Assembly: GCF_023078275.1 (NCBI RefSeq) | Contig: NC_062971.1 | Span: 1,922,001 to 1,986,000, forward strand | Reading direction: 5' to 3' | Source of the DNA: Leguminivora glycinivorella | Lineage: Eukaryota > Arthropoda > Insecta > Lepidoptera > Tortricidae | Length of the DNA: 64,000 nt | Shown here: piece after piece, positions 34,953 to 44,893 of the stretch | How the letters are laid out: each line of letters starts with the position of its first letter | How positions within the stretch are numbered: the stretch's first letter is position 1 | Notes under the pieces: generated by a model | The model's input: only the letters and a program-made list of their open reading frames with translations | The model's database searches: none | What the model was told of the DNA's origin: nothing | Program-made: the position numbers and the translations under genes

Positions 34953-35905
34953 AGAGATGTGTCAACCCGGTTTGCCAACCCGGTTCAAACCGAGTTAGGC
35001 TCAACTCGGCCCGACTCGGTTTGACAGTTCACCAAACCGGTTCCAACGAGCAGACGGAACGCAGCCGAACGAACGTACCGATCGGTCCCACTCCCACATG
35101 ACTCGACTCGAAAATGTTGATAACGAAACCGGCAATATTTGGCTTCCCACAGACAGTCTTAAAAATTCATAATCTTAAAAAAAAATTGTATGCAATCTGA
35201 CAGTTCAAACTGACACTGACAAGACACTGGCAGATTTGTCAGTGTCAATTTGCATACAAATTTTTTTTAAGATTATGAATTTTTAAGACTGTCTGTGGGA
35301 AGCCAATATCGGCATCGGAACTGCAAGCCAGCGAGTGCAAGCAGGACAGCTGTACTTTCGCGCGGAAGTGGTGCCACGGCCAGAATCTGAAACACGCTCG
35401 CGGTCCGCACGGCCGTGCGCGCTTTAGTTTGAAATCAATTATAACAGATGGTGCTCTTTTTCCTAATAATAAATGGGAAAATATAACAGTTTACAACTAT
35501 AATTAAATGCTCCCGCTATTCTGCCGTTGCCGATATTCTGTGAATTCTGTCTCCATTACGAATATTTTGATGAAATGAAATGAAATATACTTATTTGCAT
35601 TAACTTAGTTTTAGTTTAGCTAGTTCAAACACAACTTTAATTGTGACGCTTTTTAAGTCGATATATCGCGCGTCACGTTATATAATGTGTTTCGGGCATA
35701 ACTTGACTCGACTCGACTCAACCCGACCGACTTGATTCGTGTTTAATTTTGACGAATCGCTTCACACGGGCCAAACCTAACCGCTACATTAATACGCTAA
35801 GGACCGTCGTAGCAACTCGGTTTGGTCAAACCGGGTTGAAACCGGTTTACGTAGAAAATCAAACCGTTCAGCCCGGTTTGCGATATTTTCGGTTTGGCAC
35901 ATCTC
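34953..35905. mobile_element. hAT-like non-autonomous element
   Basis: Ends AGAGATGTG and CACATCTC, followed inward by CAACCCGGTTTG and CGGTTTGG. Flanked by TAATGATT on the left and TAATGAAA on the right, an 8-bp duplication with two mismatches. The interior carries repeated CCCGGTT and ACTCGACTCG words and a nested hairpin at 35144-35308. Confidence 0.7.
35144..35308. mobile_element. Nested hairpin MITE
   Basis: TGGCTTCCCACAGACAGTCT and the inverse AGACTGTCTGTGGGAAGCCA start arms of about 60 bp that match almost perfectly through AAAATTCATAATCTTAAAA and TTGTATGCAA. TA-containing flanks suggest a mariner-type insertion into the surrounding hAT-like element. Confidence 0.8.
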
Positions 35906-36129
35906 TAATGAAAATTATAACGGCGAGATATTTGACACCTTTGACAGTGCTGAGTGACAAGCGGTGGGGAGAACCAATAGGAGAAGACTTTGTAAACGTC
36001 AATATCGAAATTCTCTACCACCTCAAGGTCATCGCTATGGCCACATTTCGTTCTTCGTAGATGAACGCCCGTGGTACCTAGGTAATCTGCTCTAAAGATA
36101 TAGTCGTATTTGGATACCATTCATCAATG

Positions 36130-36304
36130 TGAGGATCCCACCGCCGGTTGACACCGACCTGAGGGTGGGGGGGGAAGGTTTAGAGCCAATTGAAATACTT
36201 ATTTTTTATAAATCTCTAAAATAAGCGTGCAATATGTTGCCAGTAGATTAAATAAACTACAATAATGTAAACTTAATAATTATATCGAACAATGAAGCGA
36301 GGAA
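36130..36304 (-). repeat. Unoccupied site homologous to the flanks of MITE copy 1
   Basis: The reverse complement reads straight through the sequences that flank the 615-bp MITE at 22683-23297: TTTCAATTGGCTC, one TAA, then ACCTTCC, a C run and the ACCCTCAGG stretch. Only a single TAA is present. Confidence 0.85.
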
Positions 36305-36473
36305 ATATAACATAGGTTCGTGAAGTTGCATCGTTGAGTCCGGTTGCGTTTGTCTGACCCAGACCAGACCTAACAATGTCTATGAAAAATAACGGAAACA
36401 AGTTTACAAACAAAAAATCTATTAGTCTATGGAGTGCAAACTGACAAATTTTGAAGTTGAACGTATCTTCTTA

Positions 36474-37089
36474 AGAGCGTGCGCAGACAGAGAGCGGTCT
36501 GCGTTCTGTCAGAGTTCCGCGTTCTGGTGACCGTTGACCGCTCAAGAGCTCCAACGCACACAGGCGGCGTTCAAATTCTCGCGTTCTAGTTTCGTTTGCT
36601 CTTTGTACATGCAACATGTCACTGAAAAGTTCGTTTTCTATGAAGAATTATTGCTCAAAAATTCCACCTATTAAATTCTCCTTTCAGATGAACAGCGATT
36701 CGATATTTTTGAATTGTATGAATAGTTTCATTAATTGAGAAAAATAAAGGCTGGCTGTATTTTTAGGACATTGTAATTATTTATTAAGGATATAATAAAC
36801 ATAATAGCATTTCGTCGTGTAGGTACTATCCGTAGATTCGACCTCAGAAATTCTTCTTTTTCCTAACCAATTCATTATTTTTTCCGTGTTTGCAACCTCG
36901 GACATCCCGCGTTCCGGCGTTCTCTGTCTCGGCGGGAAAAGAACGCTAGAACGCGGCGTTCCGCTTCGACCGCCGCGGGCAGTCTGCCCGCTGTGTGCGT
37001 TGCTGCTACTGACTCGGTACATTCTAAAGAACGCAGAACTCTGAACGCGGAACGCAGAACTCCAGACCGCTCTCTGTCTGCGCACGCTG
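36474..37089. mobile_element. 615-bp TWA-flanked MITE, copy 2
   Basis: Essentially identical to 22683-23297. TTA lies at 36471-36473 and 37090-37092. The right end is only 125 bp before the start codon of the gene at 37214, so the element probably lies in its promoter or 5' UTR. Confidence 0.9.
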
Positions 37090-37213
37090 TTAGTAGTTTG
37101 TGAGTTGAACTTGAATCGAGTAACGGCACGAGCATACCAGTGAGATTTTAAGCAATTACACAGCAATTTTACTGTCCCATTTCTATCAATAGTTAAATTT
37201 GACCAAATTCACC

Positions 37214-38643
37214 ATGTCTGAGTTATTCAACATCTTTGGAGACAGCCTGACGCACCAGCCAACAAAAAATGTGGCACGCCAACCGTTATTCAACATCGGT
37301 ATGTTATTATCAGATATTTATATGATTCACATTTACAAATATATATGTATCTCAAGTTTAAATACAATTTGAATTTAATGTGCTTCTACAGAGAATATGG
37401 GCAAAACGGTCTCAAATGGCCCAATCAAACCCAACGAGCCATTGAAAAAGGGCGCCGAACCGAAGAAAACTTTCCTTTGTAACAAAGGGAAAGCCTTACA
37501 AAGCACGCCTATGCGACAGGCTTTCACGCCGCGCGCGGTCAACGTCGGAGCCCTAATCTACAAGGACGCTGAGGCTAAGTCTGACGATGCTGTAAACTTT
37601 GAAGAGTTGGAGTTCACTAGACCTGTTTACAAATATGGTAAGGAAGCTCCTTTTCTATTGTTGACAACTTTAAAGGCCTTAAAATTGGGCTTAGATGAGG
37701 CCTTGAGACCCACGGTGGCTGAGGCAATAAAATTCTATAATGGTCATACACATTTATTATTACTTTTGTTTCAAACTATTTTTATAATATCAAGCTGCAT
37801 TTCTTCTTTTGACTTAACATTCTTGTCCTCTTGTTGAAGTAAAAATGTAGGAGTATTTATCATATTTCAGACAATTACACTAAAGACTGGCTTGACTACC
37901 TGCCCCTGCCAGAACCAGAGCTGAAGCGGCTGTCCCTGTCTCCGAAGCGCACGCCGCCGCCCAACACGCGCCGCCCCACCCTGGACTTTGACTGCTCCTA
38001 CCAGGATGAATTCTTCACAGGTATGTTTCTATTATCATCATGTAGATGTAGTGTAAGGCTTCCCAGTCGGAAGCAGGCCGGCTGTCAATCACTTGTCATG
38101 TACATTCAGCCTAGTTCTCTGGAGTTGTAACTTCAGGTTACTGTTCTGGCAGCACTCCCACACTTCTCTCTGAAAATTTATTATCATCATCATCACCTTA
38201 CCATCAATATTCATATTCATATTCATTTATTTCGTAAATGCACAGATACATTACACGTCAACAGTTACAGTTCATATATTAAAATTTAGAATAATAATTA
38301 AACTTAAAATTTTTGAATTGAATTTAAGAGATCATAAATAAATACAAAATTCATGTTTTTGACAAGCATAAACATCTGCAATTGATGGCACTAGGCTTGA
38401 GAGACTCACCAAGTCAGATATTTTTCACTTAACATTCAAATTTGAGTGTAGAGTGTATGAACAACTATCAAACATTTATTTTATTTGGTCACTTCTAATA
38501 TAATAGTTTCTTCATATTGAATTTTCGCATTAGGAAATGTTACGAACTCTTATTTGAAACTTGTTTTTGTTACAGATGATTTCTCAAATGAAAGTATCCC
38601 AGATCCAAATGACAGTGACCTGGGCTTGCCGGACATTTATTAA
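37214..38643 (+). CDS. Small disordered protein, weakly securin-like
   Basis: Exons 37214-37298, 37392-37637, 37871-38020 and 38576-38643 join in phase to 182 residues. Start context is ACCATGT. It opens MSELFNIFGDSL and then has ARQPLFNIEN, a possible destruction box (RxxL). A basic stretch, STPMRQAFTPRAVNVGAL, follows. Then come LEFTRPVYKYG, DWLDYLPLPEPELKRLSLSP and an acidic tail, DPNDSDLGLPDIY. Low complexity, basic N-half and acidic C-half, RxxL and TP/SP sites are features of securins, the separase inhibitors destroyed at anaphase. But I see no KEN box, and securins diverge too much to assign by eye. The gene itself is well supported by four clean splice junctions. Its neighbours include NDC80 and a REC114-like gene. 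Confidence 0.8.
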
Positions 38644-40992
38644 GTTGATTTATTATTTGAATTATAGTATTAATGTATATTTTAATAATGATTTTTACAT
38701 TTTTTGACACGGTATTAAATTCATACAACAAAATAAGAACTTGTGAACTTTCTATACTTATAAATTTCAAGGTTTTAATTAGGTTAGCCTGTCTAAATAA
38801 TTGTATATATAACAAGTTGGTTTATAATGTCACAAAATGCACAATATAAATGTTTAACCATAGCTGGGCACCGTTAATCTTATACTTTTAAACGAGCAAT
38901 TCTTGTATATTTATTTATTTATTTATTTATTTATTTATATATATATTTATTTACACTGACGGTTGATTTCGCAGAAATTTGTTATGTGGGGGTTTTTGGG
39001 GGTGAAAAATCGGTTATAGGTCCCGGAAAACGCGAATTTTGTTTTCATGCGTTTTTCTTCGCGCGCCATCTCGTGTGCAGTAGTTGTACTGTTAAGACAG
39101 AATTCTTTCGGTCGATGTAAGTACTATTTATTGGAAACACTAGATGGCGACACAGGTCAAGGCTAAAACGAATAGAAAATACACAAAATGCACAATATAA
39201 ATGTTTAACCATAGCTGGGCACCGTTAATCAAATAGTTAACTTCGATAATCGTTAATCCGTTACTTAAAAAGTTAACTTCGTTAATCGTTAAAGCGATAC
39301 ATTTCGGTAGATTTAACGGAAGTTAAAGTTAATCGATAATCCGTTAACACGTCATAAAAATGGGACTCCACTGTAGGTATTATGTATTTCTATTTACTAA
39401 GTATCCACCAAAAACCATTAAAACCTGTGACGCCAATCGGTAAAAAACCCAAATGTAATAATTACGGTCTCTTCGGGCTTTTACCGCCGTTGGTTGGCTA
39501 AATCCTAGGTTTTATTTCGGATTGGCAATTAAGTATTGGGTCATTCATCCGGTCGTGATCGTGGTGCGTCGGTTCTTCAGATTGAGATTTGAGATGACAA
39601 CTCGACTCGATGCTGTGGGCCACAATAACTTGGTAGAGTAATCTAAGGCCCGCACCGGACTCTAACTCGATGCGTCGGTTGCGCGATTTGTCTGTCATGC
39701 CTGATGATTGCACTCTATTCCCAGGTTAGTGATCGATCTAGCACACCTAATAAGATTTAGAAGATCTCGAATAAGTGATCCAAAATCACCAATTGGTCTT
39801 TAAACTGTTTATAACCGACGGATCTGCTTTTACCGATAAAAGCTAGGTTTTGCCGTACTATTACGGGCTTTTACAGTAGCAGTAAGAACGTGGTTTTCGC
39901 GGCGCAGCGAGCCGCTTGGAGTGCTGGATTAACGATTAACGGACTCGATGAAATTTAACGGAAGTTAACGAATCCGTTAACATTTTTTAAAGTTAACTTA
40001 AAAGTTAATCCGTTAATCGAAATGTTAACTTCGTTAATTAACGATTAACGGATTAACGAGTTAATGCCCAGCTATGTGTTTAACCAAAACATTACATAGT
40101 TTCATCAAGTATAGTTTTTCAATGTGCGCTTGTAAATCATTCTTATTGTATTGTCACATCATTATTATGAAATTCTTAACTTTCCATGTTCCTATTTTCT
40201 TTAAATACAATCATAATCTTGTAAGTAGTTGGTTTATAGAAATGATAAATCACCAGTAATTATTGATTTAAATATCCACGATTTTTACACATACTTAAAA
40301 CTAAAAATGGGCTCTTAATTGCCTAAAATTATGTTTTTAAACAAACTATTAAACATTTAAACTTAAATATTAAGTCCCATTTTTAATTTTAAAGTTTAAA
40401 TGTTTTTATTAGTACTCCTGAGCAAATATGTCACTCAATGTTACTGCTTTTAAATTTAATAAGGAAATGAATATAGATTAGTAATTCTAGCTTAGCTTAG
40501 ATGAACATAATTGTATACTTAAGTGTTTTATAATGACTTGTGATATTTATTACTAATTCTTTTTAGGAATGAAAATGATTTGAAATTGAAAAACATTTCT
40601 ATTAATCAGACATTTATTATTTACACAACCTTAACAATAGTATAAATTTATAGGTAATAAATATTCTTATATCCTAGGCTAGGCAATATTTTGCTTGTTT
40701 TAAGAGACAAACATTTCATCAGCATTTTATGATAAATGATATTGAAAATCCATTTTATTGATAAGCTTAATCATAACTATTTATTCTATGAATATATATT
40801 CTCTATTGAATTGCACTTGCACAGCTGCAACACTTGCAACGGCCTAGAAGACTGGCATTTTGCCATGGAATGATGGTAAACTGTATAAAAACAAGTCCTG
40901 AATAATCTGGCATAGACTGAAAATCTCATATACATTAGCATTTGCCTCAGAGTAGCCTTTCAACAATAAATTGACTAGTAATCTATACAGGA
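38644..40992. other. Convergent intergenic region with TTAATCGTTAA element
   Basis: Besides the two 3' UTRs it holds a TATT-rich array (38908-38953) and the large element at 39214-40072. A 45-bp segment (ATGCACAATATAAATGTTTAA...GTTAAT) occurs directly repeated at about 38837 and 39188, the second time right at the element's left end. 40080-40990 is AT-rich with no feature. Confidence 0.6.
39214..40072. repeat. Inverted-repeat element with GCTGGGCACCGTTAAT ends
   Basis: Left end GCTGGGCACCGTTAATC, right end GAGTTAATGCCCAGC. Both subterminal zones consist of alternating GTTAACTTCGTTAATCGTTAA words. The centre (TTACGGTCTCTTCGGGC, TTGGTTGGCTAAATCC) recurs in the degraded copy at 5930-6440. Non-coding. 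Confidence 0.75.
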
Positions 40993-41748
40993 CTATGTTA
41001 AATACTTCTTCCCTAAGAATTGCACCTTCTTATCAAAAGCAGGGAGAGTTATCGGTGTGTCTTCTTTATAGAATGGGTTCAGCATGAGCTTTATGTATGC
41101 TTCATACACATCTGTGAAGAAGTTCTTGATACCATCTTCATTTCTCGCGTCGTGGACCATTATAAAGCGCATCTGTGGAATACAACACATTCTTGTATTA
41201 TATTGTAAATTAACACATTCACTACCAGACTAAAAATGGTGCACATCAGAAACCGGTCGTAATTTGTAACTGCCCGCTTTTATGACTGGCAAATGAGCAA
41301 TGTTCACGGGTGCCCACCAGGCGGGTTATTCGTGTATCAGATCATTGTATACAAATAAATGGCTTACCTGACTAGCAGTGACAAAAGCGGACACAAACCA
41401 CTGGTTGAATTTGTCTACCGACTTCAGATAAGTGTTAGTGACCTTCCACATGTGCTCATCTACGAGATCTAGCGCTGCGTGAGCGATGAACTGGTTCAAG
41501 TGTCTGTTGTCCTCTTTCTGGGAAGCAATTGACATATTTAAATTAAAATACTTAACTAAATTGGTATTATGTAATAATCGTTGAGTTGAGAGTAAGAAGA
41601 AACGAAATTAGACTGCTTTAAAGTAGTTTCGTTAGCAGCAAAATTAAAAAGTGTATACCTTAACCTCCTTTGGAACAGGGATAAAATCTTTCTCGAAAAT
41701 AGGATTATCCGAATGACCTACAATTACAAAATAATACGTCCCCGCCAT
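40993..41748 (-). CDS. Trappc2: Trafficking protein particle complex subunit 2 (sedlin)
   Basis: Exons 41748-41659, 41517-41368 and 41172-40993 join in phase 0 to 139 residues (human 140). It starts MAGTYYFVIVGHSDNPIFE, the signature of the longin-like sedlin fold. It continues with LNQFIAHAALDLVDE, WFVSAFVTASQMRFIMVHD and ends VQFLGKKYLT. TRAPPC2 is a core subunit of TRAPP complexes, which tether ER-derived vesicles and act as Rab1 exchange factors at the Golgi. All conserved blocks are intact. The gene is transcribed away from the REC114-like gene and converges on the gene at 37214. Confidence 0.96.
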
Positions 41749-42561
41749 TTTGGGTGGAAGATTTGTTTTATTAAGTTTGTTAGAGTTTTTTGCATCAATA
41801 AACAAGAAATATAAATATTTACGCCTACAAAATTAAATTACAAATCGAGGCTGACCTGACTGACAAGACAGATGTCAAAATGTGTCAATGACGTTCGGTA
41901 ACCATTATCCTGAAAACTATAAACCTTAATCAAAAAATAACATACGTTTGCAGTGCACATGCATCTTATCGCTAGAAAAAAAAGGAAAATTAAATTATTA
42001 AATAAACTTCGCATGCTATAGAAAACATTTTAATGCAATGAACATTTGATAAATATTCAAATATAACAAATATGTAGTTTAATATTAGAACAGACTTGTC
42101 ACTAGAGTACTGTCAAGTCACAACGTAGCGTTCAATTTAAAAATTATAGTAGCACAGCGACAATTTGCTAGACGTGTATTTTCGAAGTCGGCACAATATT
42201 CGTGAGATTTTCTTATATAATTATTAATATTTACTTACAATTAAAAATGTGTGAGACTTTGTTGTGACAGAAAAGCATGAATTTAAATTAAATATAAACA
42301 AAATATAAAGGTATAATAATAATTATACATTTAATTATTGCTTGTCTATGTTTACTGAGCAACTTTTTTTAAAAACCGCGGGAAAACAAATGAAAAAAGT
42401 TTTAAAACCACGTTGTAGCACTCAAATACCGCACACGTAAATTTAAAAATTGCAAAACTACCCATCGTTAAATAATGGAAAGTAAATAGAAAAAACTTTA
42501 TAAAAACATTTACTTAATTTAACCCCTTACCAACACATATAGCTTTGTTATCAATATTTCA
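41749..42561. other. Intergenic region, TRAPPC2 to REC114-like
   Basis: Divergent promoter region of about 800 bp, AT-rich and nearly free of transposons. If the REC114-like gene has an upstream coding exon, it should be here; none is convincing by eye. Confidence 0.5.
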
Positions 42562-44673
42562 GATTTGTGGTCTACATCCATTGAAAAGTTGATGGTATGG
42601 CGAACAAGAAGTTGGAATAAAAGATACGATTCTAAAATTACAAAGTGGACACTGAGAATTGTCTACGACGTTCTTATAATTGAAGCACATACAAAAGTAT
42701 ATGAAACACTAAACCTACACAACAAGATTAAAGGGTTTTATAAAGGCGATGTCTTGATATTAATTGTAAGCAATCCAGCTGAAGAGGTAAGTGCTTCGTA
42801 GCTCATAACAGTTATAGTAGTACCTAGTACCAAATAGCAGTAATACTGTCAAGTATGTAGGTCATTTATGGGTCATTTGATATTTGCCAGTCGCTTTTCG
42901 GTGAAGGAAAACATCGTGAGGAAACCGGACTAATTCCAGTAAGGTCTAGTTTACCCTTCGGGTTGGAAGGTCAGATGGCAATCGCTTTCGTAAAAACTAG
43001 TGCCTACGCTAAATCCTGGGATTAGTTGTCAAAGCGGACCCCAGGCTCCCACGAGCAGTGGCAAATGCCGGGATAACGCAAGTAGGATGATGACTGTCAT
43101 TGTCAAGTATGTAGGTCACAGACTCTGTGTAATTGTATATAGGTGAAAAGGCTCTCTGTCTGCGCACGCTCTTAAGTTTTTCACCTTATACCTATGTATT
43201 TAACATGTTTTTTTTGTTTCTCATTACTGAAGGTAAGAAAGATTAAGTTTCAAATTAAAAGCAATGTTGTTGAATGTCTGAAAAAACTTGCACAACATTT
43301 TCCAATAGTTAGTCACAGTTCAACTACAAATGAGAGAGTATTTGAATCTCGATACAGAAACATAGAAGAGGTGATGAAGAATGCTATGGAACCAATAGGT
43401 ATGATCAGCGCCGGCCCGTGCACTCGATCAGGGTAGAGCGAGTTTGAGTTTCGGCGCCCTTGGGAAGAAGTCCCACTACGTAGGAAAATAAATCGCGAGC
43501 GTAGCGAGCGCGAAATTTTTTTCATAGTAATGCCTTAATTTGAAGATTAACGCAATACAGAATTTATGGATTTCATCAGACAGAGTGCGAAAGGGACAAA
43601 TGCTTGAACTTTCGTAGTCGCACCCTAGTATAGTTACGTGTGAAATAACAAGCAAAATGGAGCACTATCGTGGCCAAGTCAGGAAGGCAGATTCGGATTT
43701 TGTCCTAACTAAAAGAGAAGACAATTATAAATAGTAAGCGCGAGCGAAGCGAGCGCGATTTTTTTTTTCCTATTGACTCAATTAATTATTCCCCGCCAGC
43801 GGGCAATCCGCGAACTTTCAAGCTTTTATCGTCTGCAGAGCTGCGGTCTTTGACATATTTTGGGGTATTTTGACTTCACAGGGCGCCTATGTTCCCGACT
43901 TTTAGGCCTAATATTTCGCCGTCACTATTATTTTTATAATACTAAGAGTTAATTAAGATGCTTTATCTGCGGACTCGATCGTCACCGTGGGGATGCCCAT
44001 TCAGTATTTTGCCACTAAGTGATCTGAGTGCTTTGAAATTCGCTCACCATCTGCTGCGACTCACAAAATTGCGCCTCTCTGAGACGTTTTGCGCCTTTGG
44101 CTTTATGAGGAACTCCGCTTTGGACTATTGGGTAGACTCATATTTTTGCATTTGGATAGCGACGTAACTTTGCCGTTCGCCGCACAACAACGTGGTTCGT
44201 CAAGCGCTAGAATCCTCCTTTTACGGCGCCCTAACATCAGCGCCCTTATGAATGGCAATGTGATGCAACTTTCCACTTAATCTGAATTACAAATCTAGTT
44301 TTTCAATAGGTGGATTCATTTCCGACTCCTCTCGCCATTTTGTGATATGTGCGCGCCCACGCAACGTATAATTTTTTGTATATGGATTTTCCACATTCTC
44401 GATTTTGGCGCCCCCTTACCATGTGGCGCCTAAGAGCGGCCGCTCCACTCGCTCTACCCTTAATCCGGCCCTGGGTATGATGAGTGATTTTGAATTTAGT
44501 ATTGTTTTATAAACAATGGAAGAATAACCAAAATTATCTTTTACTCAGGCAAACCCGGAAGCATTGACTTACCAACCAATTTCAATAGTTTCGTAAAGCT
44601 ATGTCTCTTGGACCCAAACATGCCGTTATTAATTAACAAAACTCAGAAGATTATAGAAGAATTAAATAAATGA
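42562..44673 (+). CDS. REC114-like meiotic recombination protein (5' end uncertain)
   Basis: Exons 42562-42786, 43233-43398 and 44549-44673 join in phase. The first begins after ttcag, so it may follow an unseen exon; the first ATG in it is at 42592. The encoded protein has KWTLRIVYDVLIIEAHTKVYETL, HNKIKGFYKGDVLIL, then VRKIKFQIKSNVVECLKKLAQHF, which fits the PH-like N-terminal domain of REC114. It ends FVKLCLLDPNMPLLINKTQKI, which resembles the family's short MEI4-binding C-terminal helix. REC114 acts with MEI4 and IHO1/Mer2 on chromosome axes to promote SPO11 double-strand breaks. At about 165-175 residues it is short compared with the mouse protein (259), mainly in the disordered middle. 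The second intron is almost entirely a hAT element. Stop codon 220 bp before NDC80. Confidence 0.65.
42895..43090 (+). repeat. LINE 3' end / SINE-like repeat
   Basis: GGTGAAGGAAAACATCGTGAGGAAACCGG through GCCGGGATAACGCAAGTAGGATGATGA; relative of 27620-27868. It lies in the first visible intron of the REC114-like gene. A solo 22-bp end of the 615-bp MITE (CTCTCTGTCTGCGCACGCTC) follows at 43151-43172. Confidence 0.65.
43406..44473. mobile_element. hAT non-autonomous transposon on a splice donor
   Basis: 1068 bp with ends CAGCGCCGGCCCGTGC and CCGGCCCTG (inverse CAGGGCCGG). GGGTAGAGCGAGT follows inward on the left and its inverse on the right. Perfect 8-bp target duplication GGTATGAT at 43398-43405 and 44474-44481. 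No transposase ORF. The duplicated octamer includes the exon's last G and the GT of the splice donor. Confidence 0.93.
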
Positions 44674-44893
44674 TAAAGAATTGTTTGTGTTTTTGATGAA
44701 CTTTGTAAATTATAGTTTTTGTATTAATGAACGCAGCTTTAAAATTGTGGCTGTCAACTGTTTGAAATTTGTAACTGCCGTTCCTGCTGTTGGTGATAAA
44801 GTGTTTTTGTTGTGATACTTGTGATCGTGGTTTTATTTTTAATAAAGTCCTTATTATAATATCTACTCTAAGGTAACCAGCACTTACGATATC

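Larger units (their letters stand above)
34851..36060 (+). pseudogene. Candidate 82-codon ORF split by a hAT-like insertion
   Basis: The ATG at 34851 faces away from the THAP start codon at 34837, only 13 bp apart. The frame runs 34 codons (MPSSTEYHNYHGEIK...) into the 953-bp element at 34953-35905. If one copy of the target duplication is removed, the frame continues without stop for another 49 codons (including SDKRWGEPIGEDF) and ends at TAG 36058-36060. I recognise no family. A GTACGG after EIK could be a splice donor, so the reading-through may be coincidence. Confidence 0.3.
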
